Virus record (IMG/VR): IMGVR_UViG_3300007276_000054 | Span: 1 to 58,403 of that record | Origin: a virus | DNA length: 58,403 nt | Reading direction: 5' to 3' (one strand) | Part shown: in pieces, positions 24,656-31,301 of the stretch | Layout of the letters: the number at the start of each line of letters is the position of its first letter | Position numbering within the stretch: position 1 is the first letter of the stretch | Notes under the pieces: model-generated | Databases searched by the model: none | The model's input: only the letters and a program-made list of their open reading frames with translations | What the model was told of the DNA's origin: nothing | Translations under genes and position numbers: made by a program

Positions 24656-26340
24656 TATGGCACCGGGGTTAGATTGATTTCCGAAGTATTAGTACTAGCC
24701 GTTCCGTGTTTGTTTAACAGCTTAGCGAATAATGAAGGTGACAGCTCAGTGGTCTTAATGTTATCCAATGAAAGGTCTCCTTGATATGTTATACTTGAGC
24801 TTAAACCAGTCTCCCCTGTCTCCATTAAACTGGCGTTGGTTGTGTAGGTCTGCGGTTGCACAACGAAGTACAAGTAGTAGTCATCGTTGGTCGTCCTAAA
24901 AGTGCTCGGTATTTCAATCTCAATTTTCCTCCACAGAGTAGTCGAACTATTTACACCCCCATTTCCTGAGATTTGATAGTTGCTCCATTCGTTTTCTGTG
25001 CCAGTATTGTAACCACCATACTGAGATGAAGAAGCTCCCGGCCCCCCATAAACTCCGTCAGTGCCCGTATACACCCTAGCCCTTGTCTTCCCTCTTGAAA
25101 AGCCTGACACATTATTAACGTGCCTCGTCTCAACGTTGGCAAGCCATGTTGCTGAAGCGTCATTAGACGTGGCAGTGTCGTCTATATATATCGATAAGCA
25201 CCCGCAGTTCCCCTTAAAAGCGTATAGAAAAAAGCTAAGCACCAAGGTGTTACTGGTGTCATTCATTGACTGGTTCCAGTTAATAGCTTTACTTCTGAAA
25301 ATGAATTGCTTAGTGTTAGAGCTTCCGGATTGACCGCCTGCATTTGCTGACGTCTCACAGTATAGGAACCTAGAATTAGTGTCGGATACTGAGGTATCCA
25401 TTCCCTCTGTTAGGGTTCCCGAAGCTGGTGTAACTGATGAGGTGTTTGTTCCACCCCTCGGACCTGTATTCGATGAACCAGTACCGTTACCCGAACTTGA
25501 AGGGCCGCAACCCCACCTAGCAATATTTTTATTTAGCTCAATACTAGGGGTGTCGGAATTGCTCGAAGTTTTCCAGTAAGTTCCGTTTACAGCCCCGGAG
25601 CCATTCACCCAGTCAGTGAGGTTGTTGCTACCTTGAGTGCCTCCGCCATTACTAGGTGACCATAAAGTAGTTATACCTTGACCGTCCATAGTAACTATCT
25701 CCCCGCCAGATTCATTTCCAACATCGTCTGGTGCTGTTCCTGCGGCGGCTGAGTTACTATTGATTGCTATTGAGTTCCACTTACTTACCTCCGTCTGTGT
25801 GTAGTGAATCCTAACGGTTGGAGATTCCAACGCTACGGGGGCTCCATCATCAACAGCAGATTGGAATCTGAATATGTTTCCGTTAGCATTGACTGTGGTC
25901 TCAAAGTCAAAGACGAGGAGGTTTAGATTACTTGGTAAACTCATTAGAGTACCCAAGCCGTGCATGTCCGTTGCGCCCCCTACAACGTGATTAACATAAG
26001 CAATACCAACACTACTTAAGTGGTTAGCTGTAGTAGCCGTTCCCATCGATTCATAAGTTCCCTGAAGAGACCTGCCCGGTTGTATCGTAAATGTAACGTT
26101 ACCGGAATTGGCCCTTGTACAAACCCTGAATTCATAACCAACTATAACGGCGCCAGAAGGTATACCACTATTAGAAATCCCCCCCATCCTTACTGTAGAA
26201 CCTACAGTCGCACAATCAATGTATTGGTTGTCAGTAGGACTGCCTGCTACGAAGTTAGCTTCGGTCATCCCACTCCCGTAAGCAGCTCCTCCCGAAAGAG
26301 ATTGAACATCATCGAAGAAAAGGAAGTCTGTACTAGGCAT
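24655..26340 (-). CDS. Tail fibre/appendage protein, lectin-like composition (561 aa)
   Basis: The start is set at ATG 26340 (MPSTDFLFFDDVQSLSGGAA), which overlaps the stop of the upstream fibre gene (TAATG). The chain is rich in Gly, Ser, Thr and Asn with few Lys, as expected for an extracellular beta-structured appendage, with Asn/Gly/Ser stretches around residues 270-320. The C-terminal half (SSTTLWRKIEIEIP..., YYLYFVVQPQTY) looks like a beta-sandwich (concanavalin-like) carbohydrate-binding domain. It probably contributes to host recognition. Exact family unknown. Confidence 0.55.
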   Translation of the reverse strand: MPSTDFLFFDDVQSLSGGAAYGSGMTEANFVAGSPTDNQYIDCATVGSTVRMGGISNSGIPSGAVIVGYEFRVCTRANSGNVTFTIQPGRSLQGTYESMGTATTANHLSSVGIAYVNHVVGGATDMHGLGTLMSLPSNLNLLVFDFETTVNANGNIFRFQSAVDDGAPVALESPTVRIHYTQTEVSKWNSIAINSNSAAAGTAPDDVGNESGGEIVTMDGQGITTLWSPSNGGGTQGSNNLTDWVNGSGAVNGTYWKTSSNSDTPSIELNKNIARWGCGPSSSGNGTGSSNTGPRGGTNTSSVTPASGTLTEGMDTSVSDTNSRFLYCETSANAGGQSGSSNTKQFIFRSKAINWNQSMNDTSNTLVLSFFLYAFKGNCGCLSIYIDDTATSNDASATWLANVETRHVNNVSGFSRGKTRARVYTGTDGVYGGPGASSSQYGGYNTGTENEWSNYQISGNGGVNSSTTLWRKIEIEIPSTFRTTNDDYYLYFVVQPQTYTTNASLMETGETGLSSSITYQGDLSLDNIKTTELSPSLFAKLLNKHGTASTNTSEINLTPVP

Positions 26341-27434
26341 TAGGCAATCTCCAAGAAATCGAAAGAAGGATTGAAATGCACAAGAGTGCAAGGGGTGCCA
26401 CCCGAGGTTATCGACCTTATTGCATACCCCATGTGTCGGACTATGTCACCGGTAGTAGTAGGGATATTGTAAGTGAAATGTCCAGCATCGGTGTCAGACA
26501 AATACAAAATAGCTCCCGTAGCAAAAGTGCCGACAATCTCCGTGTTGGGGACAAGGACCGCACCTTGTAAAAAAAGAGTTACGGATTGCTGAGACGACAA
26601 AGTTTCATTAACATACAAACCCAGCATACCTGTAGCGGTAGTAGATGAGTTTGCTTGAGCAGGAACAAGTGTTCCGTTACTGGCGTATCTATGAATCTGA
26701 CCCTTGGTTAGAGAGCTTGCGGTAATCCTCATGGAGATATTGGTCCCCGTATTAGAGTAAGCCGAGCTTGCCGTTGAACTAGCGTTTAGTAAAGCATCAC
26801 CGTAAGCGTTATCCGTGTCCCAGACCGTACCGGTAGGCTTAGTTCCGTTAGACTTTGAGTTTATAACCCCAAAGTTCTGAAGCCTATAAGTACTATTGTT
26901 GTTTTGTTGGCTGACCGTGTAGGCTTGAAACGTAAGATATTGTTCAGCATCAATATTTGTATTGCTGTCCCCACCGGTAAGAACCCTGTGCTCAGCCCAG
27001 TCGTCTATTACCGTTCCGCCAGAACCACCATCAGCAAAGGAAAGGACTCCAGAGCCGTTTGTTTTTAGGAACTGCCCGGAGGTGCCGTCTGCCGCAGGTA
27101 GAGTCAGTGCTAAGTTTGCTGACATTGTTGCGGGCGCCTGAAGGCCTACGTAATGGTCTCCAGCGTCGTTGCTAGACTCGTAAAATTTTAGTTGAAGAAC
27201 AGTTGACCCTACTGGGTGTCGTAAATTAACAGCCCCGGCCTCTATCTCAACGAGGTCACTTGCTGCATTAACTGGAGAACTCGTGAGCTTGAGTAAATTA
27301 GAACCGTTGTCTGACACAAAAGTCAGAGCAGAGCTTTGGTCTAGCGTAAATGTCCTGCTAGCGTCCGCAGTGAGGTTTGCAGTAGCAAGATTGGTGTTGT
27401 CACCATCCGTAAGTATTTTTTTCCAAGTAGCCAT
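26340..27434 (-). CDS. Tail fibre/appendage protein with MATWKK start (364 aa)
   Basis: Begins MATWKKILTDGDNTNLATAN, sharing its first residues with the 426-aa fibre gene downstream in the sequence (MATWKKVLLEDQNIS). It is Ser/Thr/Ala/Gly-rich and beta-structured, with a TLPAADGTSGQFLKTNGSGV segment (about 112-131) that is common in trimeric phage fibre shafts, and a C-terminal domain ending VHFNPSFDFLEIA. It lies in a run of appendage genes joined by stop/start overlaps. It is likely a virion-attached fibre; the shared N-terminus is probably the anchoring peptide. Confidence 0.6.
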   Translation of the reverse strand: MATWKKILTDGDNTNLATANLTADASRTFTLDQSSALTFVSDNGSNLLKLTSSPVNAASDLVEIEAGAVNLRHPVGSTVLQLKFYESSNDAGDHYVGLQAPATMSANLALTLPAADGTSGQFLKTNGSGVLSFADGGSGGTVIDDWAEHRVLTGGDSNTNIDAEQYLTFQAYTVSQQNNNSTYRLQNFGVINSKSNGTKPTGTVWDTDNAYGDALLNASSTASSAYSNTGTNISMRITASSLTKGQIHRYASNGTLVPAQANSSTTATGMLGLYVNETLSSQQSVTLFLQGAVLVPNTEIVGTFATGAILYLSDTDAGHFTYNIPTTTGDIVRHMGYAIRSITSGGTPCTLVHFNPSFDFLEIA

Positions 27435-27443
27435 GGCGCCGCA

Positions 27444-27626
27444 TTACTTTGCAGCTTCCATCACGCCCTTGGATGGCTGCTCTTTTTCTTGAATCTTTTG
27501 CAAACGGACAAATTCTTTATCCAGTTTTTCTATAACCCTTGTCACAAAGGGAGCGTCTGAAGCCTTAACGGACACCTGTTCAATCGCCTGCTTCACAAAG
27601 TACACTTCTTGAATTTCAAATTTCAT
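27444..27626 (-). CDS. Small hypothetical protein in the fibre cluster (60 aa)
   Basis: A 60-residue helical, charged protein (MKFEIQEVYFVKQAIEQVSV...KLDKEFVRLQKIQEKEQP). It is preceded on the minus strand by an AT-rich stretch and followed 9 nt later by a fibre gene. It is predicted to be helical or coiled coil. No family recognised. Confidence 0.5.
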   Translation of the reverse strand: MKFEIQEVYFVKQAIEQVSVKASDAPFVTRVIEKLDKEFVRLQKIQEKEQPSKGVMEAAK

Positions 27627-27644
27627 TTTAATTGATTTTGGTTT

Positions 27645-27818
27645 TTACTTGGCCTTTAATTGATTTTGTAGCTTGTTTACTACATCTGCCAGTAAAAGTA
27701 CGTCCTTTCCTTCGAAGCTGCAATCATGCAGCATCTTTAATAGGAAAGTGAGCTCTTGCTGGGTCAGGGTGTCGGTGCTTATTGCGCCAGCATCCCTGCT
27801 CTTCGAAAGCATACCCAT
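27645..27818 (-). CDS. Small hypothetical protein (57 aa) in the fibre cluster
   Basis: A short gene whose ATG (27818) overlaps the stop of the 426-aa fibre gene (TAATG), ending at a TAA at 27645-27647. The product begins MGMLSKSRDAGAISTDTLTQ and continues with two helices (QQELTFLLKMLHDC, then EGKDVLLLADVVNKLQNQLK). The Glu-Leu-x-Phe-Leu-Leu-Lys helix followed by Phe-x-Gly-Lys-Asp-Val is a pattern I recall from small proteins of other aquatic phages. The stop/start overlap supports translation. Function unknown. Confidence 0.6.
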   Translation of the reverse strand: MGMLSKSRDAGAISTDTLTQQELTFLLKMLHDCSFEGKDVLLLADVVNKLQNQLKAK

Positions 27819-29098
27819 TAGTCAACTCTAATGAAGAGGTCTTTTGCGTCAGTCTCAAAGTAGAAAGAGCCAATACCTGCACCCTTAGTCTCTGTACCGT
27901 CTGTTGCACTAACAGGCGTGGGAGTGCCAAAGTCCATAATTGCGATAGGGTGCTTGTTCGTTGCGGTCTCTGCAACAGAGCTGGCATCAAGAAGCGACCA
28001 ACCAGTGAGCTGTACGTTGTCCCACAAGATGGACGCATAATCAGCTTCAGAGGAACTAGTGTCAGAGACAATATGGATACCACCTCCAGTAGCACCAGCG
28101 ACAGCAAGTGCGTCACTGCCGTAGGCAGTAGTTGGGTCACCGAGGCGGATGTTCTTGTCTTCAACAACAAGGGTTGCGGCATCGAGGGTTGTGGTAGTAC
28201 CGTTGACGGTCAAGTTACCGCGAACAACAACTGTCGTATCATCACCAGAGTCACCAATGTTCAATGTTTGGGAGCCACTGATTTGCCCCATCCGAGTGAT
28301 GAGGTTGGCTACACTAACATCAACGTCCGTACCCGCATCTGTCATGTCATCAACCACAAGGTCAATGGTACCGTCGGTATCATCGTATGTGACTGCAATG
28401 CGCGTCTCTGTATTGGACGAAAACATCGCCCCTACGATGTCTTGAACTGCCTCTGCCGTTAGCTGAGTATCAGCAGACATATCATCGACAACAAGGTCGA
28501 TTGTCCCGTCACCGTCTTGATAGGTGGCAGCGATGCGTGTCTCAGTGTTAGACGAGAACATAGCACCAACAATATCTTGGACCTCTTCCGTGGTAAGCGG
28601 CTGAGTGTCAGCGCTCATGTCATCTACCACCAAGTCGATAGTACCGTCGGTGTCATCGTATGTAGCAGCGATGCGTGTCTCTGTATTGCTACTAAACATG
28701 GCACCAACGATATCCTGAACCGCCTCAGCTGTGAGCTGAGTATCAGTATCAGCAGTCATGTCGTCTACAACAAGGTCGATAGTTCCATCACCGTCTTGAT
28801 AGGTGGCTGAAATTCTGGTCTCAGTGTTAGAGCTGAACATAGCACCAACAATGTCCTGCACCTGCTCGGTTGTCAGGGGTCCGTCTGTAGCTGCCGAGAA
28901 CGCACCAGTATTAAAGTCAGCTGTGATGGTTTTCAGCTCACCACTATCAAGAACAATCAGCTCAACCGAAGGGTGGTTACTACCCGTTAGTGAGCTAGTG
29001 ATGTCAGAGAGGCCGGATGCACTTACAGTACCGTCTGTGGTAATGTTAGTAACCGAAATGTTTTGGTCCTCAAGCAGGACTTTTTTCCATGTTGCCAT
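27818..29098 (-). CDS. Tail fibre protein with four 45-residue repeats (426 aa)
   Basis: Starts MATWKKVLLEDQNISVTNIT. Residues about 75-254 are four tandem repeats of about 45 residues, each with VQDIVGAMFSSNTETR, then Ala-Thr-Tyr-x-Asp-x-Asp-Gly-Thr-Ile-Asp-Leu-Val-Val-Asp-Asp-Met. This repeat is typical of beta-helical or trimeric fibre shafts. The C-terminal part (about 255-426) is Gly/Ser/Thr-rich, with LTVNGTTTTLDAATLVVEDK. A TATCTTTG box lies upstream. It is likely a host-range fibre shaft; no lyase or sialidase motif was seen. Confidence 0.65.
   Translation of the reverse strand: MATWKKVLLEDQNISVTNITTDGTVSASGLSDITSSLTGSNHPSVELIVLDSGELKTITADFNTGAFSAATDGPLTTEQVQDIVGAMFSSNTETRISATYQDGDGTIDLVVDDMTADTDTQLTAEAVQDIVGAMFSSNTETRIAATYDDTDGTIDLVVDDMSADTQPLTTEEVQDIVGAMFSSNTETRIAATYQDGDGTIDLVVDDMSADTQLTAEAVQDIVGAMFSSNTETRIAVTYDDTDGTIDLVVDDMTDAGTDVDVSVANLITRMGQISGSQTLNIGDSGDDTTVVVRGNLTVNGTTTTLDAATLVVEDKNIRLGDPTTAYGSDALAVAGATGGGIHIVSDTSSSEADYASILWDNVQLTGWSLLDASSVAETATNKHPIAIMDFGTPTPVSATDGTETKGAGIGSFYFETDAKDLFIRVD
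28337..28876 (-). repeat. Four in-frame tandem repeats (about 135-141 nt) in a fibre gene
   Basis: Each unit encodes Leu-Thr-x-Glu-x-Val-Gln-Asp-Ile-Val-Gly-Ala-Met-Phe and ends with Asp-Leu-Val-Val-Asp-Asp-Met. Units 1 and 3 share Gln-Asp-Gly-Asp, units 2 and 4 share Asp-Asp-Thr-Asp, so the array looks like a duplicated pair. Codons differ between copies at many third positions. Confidence 0.9.
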
Positions 29099-29124
29099 TA
29101 CAGGAAGTGTTTAATTTTATGATT

Positions 29125-29132
29125 CAAAGATA
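29125..29132 (-). promoter_or_regulatory. TAnnTTTG -7 box upstream of the repeat fibre gene
   Basis: The minus strand reads TATCTTTG, 26 nt before the ATG at 29098, in the short gap after the 162-aa gene. Confidence 0.4.
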
Positions 29133-29139
29133 AGGAGTT

Positions 29140-29628
29140 TTAAGTTACTCCGAAGTATAGATTGTCGTTGGTGTCTGCGTACATACCGCCCTCAAAAGCA
29201 TCAGGCGCTGACGAAGGGTCAAACTGCTTGAACTCCACCACACCGTCTAGCTTTACCCTGCCCGTCCCGTTGGGGGTGAACTGAATGTGACCGTTGCTTT
29301 TGGTGGTCGTAATTTTAAACTCTGTGGTTCCATCGTACAGGTCGAGGTCTCCTCCAAGCTGTGGGCTGGTGTCTTCAACAACATTCTGTAGACCACTACC
29401 ACTACCTATTTCCGTCCAGTTATTAGCATCCGTCCAAGTGCCGCTACCATAAATAAATGGCGTAGTCCCTACGATTGCCAAGAACCCGCTCACCCTAAGA
29501 TTTGCATTTAGTGAGTCTCTCTCGCCTGTGTTCGCAAAAAAGCCAAAGCCTTTTACCTGATTGCCGGTGGCGTCAAGTATAGGGGCGTTGGGATTGTTGT
29601 GCGATACTGGTCCGGGAAAAATTGGCAT
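29140..29628 (-). CDS. Fibre-associated structural protein (162 aa)
   Basis: 162 residues, beginning MPIFPGPVSHNNPNAPILDA. The centre has LQNVVEDTSPQLGGDLDLYD (about 80-99) and FTPNGTGRVKLDG. The Asp-Thr-Ser-Pro-Gln-Leu-Gly-Gly-Asp-Leu-Asp motif is a widespread signature in marine phage fibre or structural proteins. It shares a start/stop contact with the collagen-like gene upstream. It probably forms part of a shaft or spike; no enzymatic motif. Confidence 0.6.
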   Translation of the reverse strand: MPIFPGPVSHNNPNAPILDATGNQVKGFGFFANTGERDSLNANLRVSGFLAIVGTTPFIYGSGTWTDANNWTEIGSGSGLQNVVEDTSPQLGGDLDLYDGTTEFKITTTKSNGHIQFTPNGTGRVKLDGVVEFKQFDPSSAPDAFEGGMYADTNDNLYFGVT

Positions 29629-30899
29629 CAGAAATCAATAGTTAGAATCTGACCGATTGCAAAAGCTTTGTCGAAGTCGCTTCTGTAAAACCGATAAGAT
29701 GTGGTTATACCATAGGGGTTAGTTAAATTGTAATCTACTGGAGACTGGAAGTCGGAAAGAACGTCCACACCAGCCAAGTCCACTTTATTGAGGTTGCCAA
29801 ATGAGGCCGGGTATGCAATCCAAGTATAGTTGAGTGCTGTGTCCATTGAGGAGTTAGCAGTAACATTGAAGTCTGACTCGGAGCGCAAGGCATTGAAGGC
29901 AGTCGTAAGTCCAGAATCAAAAAGTGCTTGAGCGTTAGCGTCTGAGCTGATAGAGCTTGTAGTCGAGCCACCAACCTTGAGTCTGGGCCTAAACGAAATA
30001 GTAATGCTTCCGCTGTTTATGGTTTGGTCTCCGAGCCCAGAGCCACCATCGTCGATGGCAGTTGCTTTGTATGATACACTGGTATTGTTTCCTGTATCCT
30101 GCTCCTCTACAGACGACAAAGTCTTTGTTCCGTTTGCGTCTGAAAACCCCTGCTCAAGAACACTGCCTCCTCTTAGAAACTTCACGGAGTCGTCTATTGT
30201 TTGAGTGTTGTCTCCGATGGAAATAGCAAATGCAGAAACCCTAACGCCCTGACCCATCTCTAGTGTTTCATTTGAGCTAAGTGTGCTGAATGACCCATAC
30301 CCACCACCAGTCTGCTGAAGTGCTCTCGTGATAGACGACATGGAAATACTAGTTCGGTTGTACTGCTCCAACATGTTCCTAAGAACAGCCTCAATAGACG
30401 TACCCGAAGTTATAGGGTTAGTCATATGAGCGAAAGCGTTGTCGTTGTTCGAGATTGTAATCGCGGACACGATAGTAGAACCTACGTCACTCCACTGAGT
30501 ATTGTAGTTTGTTCCGTCAATTTTTGTAAGTGCCTGACCTGCTGTTCCACCAACAGGAACACCTTGACCGTCAGTACCGTCAGTACCGTCAGTACCGTCA
30601 GCACCGTCAGTACCGTTACTCCCCGCTGGTCCCGCCGGCCCCGCTGGTCCTGCTGGCCCCGCTGGTCCTTGTGGTCCGTCAGCACCTGTTGGTCCTTGAT
30701 TGCCATCCTCTCCCCGGACTCCAGTAGCACCTGTTGGTCCAGCACCAATCGCGCCAGCAACCGTAATAGAGTTATTGGCTACCTGATTAAAGACAACGGT
30801 CTTTATCTCAGAGCCACTCTTAACAATGGATACATTAATAATGTCTCCGTGCTCGCTAGATACTTTTACGCTTTTAGGTTGAGTTACGCTTACAGGCAT
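29628..30899 (-). CDS. Collagen-like fibre protein (423 aa)
   Basis: Residues about 54-113 are uninterrupted Gly-X-Y triplets, first GPTGATG and GPAGPAGPAG types, then Gly-Thr-Asp repeats. This forms a collagen-like triple helix used by phages as a rigid fibre shaft. Before it lies an N-terminal domain (MPVSVTQPKSVKVSSEHGDI) likely to bind the virion. After it comes VPVGGTAGQALTKIDGTNYN, a common fibre linker, and a beta-rich C-terminal domain of about 290 residues that ends SDFDKAFAIGQILTIDF. It follows the 130-aa adaptor gene in the fibre cluster. Confidence 0.75.
   Translation of the reverse strand: MPVSVTQPKSVKVSSEHGDIINVSIVKSGSEIKTVVFNQVANNSITVAGAIGAGPTGATGVRGEDGNQGPTGADGPQGPAGPAGPAGPAGPAGSNGTDGADGTDGTDGTDGQGVPVGGTAGQALTKIDGTNYNTQWSDVGSTIVSAITISNNDNAFAHMTNPITSGTSIEAVLRNMLEQYNRTSISMSSITRALQQTGGGYGSFSTLSSNETLEMGQGVRVSAFAISIGDNTQTIDDSVKFLRGGSVLEQGFSDANGTKTLSSVEEQDTGNNTSVSYKATAIDDGGSGLGDQTINSGSITISFRPRLKVGGSTTSSISSDANAQALFDSGLTTAFNALRSESDFNVTANSSMDTALNYTWIAYPASFGNLNKVDLAGVDVLSDFQSPVDYNLTNPYGITTSYRFYRSDFDKAFAIGQILTIDF
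30561..30740 (-). repeat. Collagen-like Gly-X-Y coding repeat
   Basis: Nine-base periodic DNA includes a run of near-identical (TCAGTACCG)-type units and a GGxCCxGCx-type block, together encoding about twenty Gly-X-Y triplets. Such arrays expand and contract easily by slippage. Confidence 0.9.
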
Positions 30900-30908
30900 T
30901 GAGCTTCA

Positions 30909-31301
30909 TTATGAGGTTATTGAAATATCTTCATTCACCTTCAGCGTGCCATAAATCAATGTGCTTACAGTATCTCCTGATTTTTGCTCAACGTCATATA
31001 CATACAGTCCAGCAGGCATTGTCTTCATTACACTCGCCGCTACATTAAGGTCAATGTATTTTGCAGTGACGTCCGTGCCGGACGCTGTCACGTCGTCCGT
31101 AAAGTTGGCACTGCCGTTGCTCACCAGAGAACCTACATCAGAGTCTCTCACCTCAAAAAGAAACACATCACCCGACGCGAAAGCAGCAGCATCACCCGCC
31201 GCGTTAGTAATAGTCAAGCGAAGAGAGAACGTGTCTCCTTTTCTACAAGTAACATCCACTCTGGATGAGGTATCTAGATTGATTTTTGTTGCGTTACTCA
31301 T
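30909..31301 (-). CDS. BppU-like beta-sandwich structural protein (130 aa)
   Basis: The pattern (DVTCRKGDTFSLRLTITNAA near the start, then VFLFEVRDSD, and PAGLYVYDVEQKSGDTVSTL near residue 105) is that of small beta-sandwich domains at the start of baseplate/fibre adaptor proteins (BppU N-terminal-like). It overlaps the portal gene by 8 nt and precedes the collagen-like fibre, so it may anchor fibres to the head or tail. The fold is inferred from pattern only. Confidence 0.55.
   Translation of the reverse strand: MSNATKINLDTSSRVDVTCRKGDTFSLRLTITNAAGDAAAFASGDVFLFEVRDSDVGSLVSNGSANFTDDVTASGTDVTAKYIDLNVAASVMKTMPAGLYVYDVEQKSGDTVSTLIYGTLKVNEDISITS

Noticed and set aside
27724-28182. 152-residue minus-strand frame over the 426-aa fibre gene end
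   Set aside because: Alternative frame of a repeat-rich coding region with Leu-rich, unnatural composition.
28337-28876. CRISPR-like array
   Set aside because: Repeats are coding, in frame, about 135-141 nt long, without constant short repeats and unique spacers.
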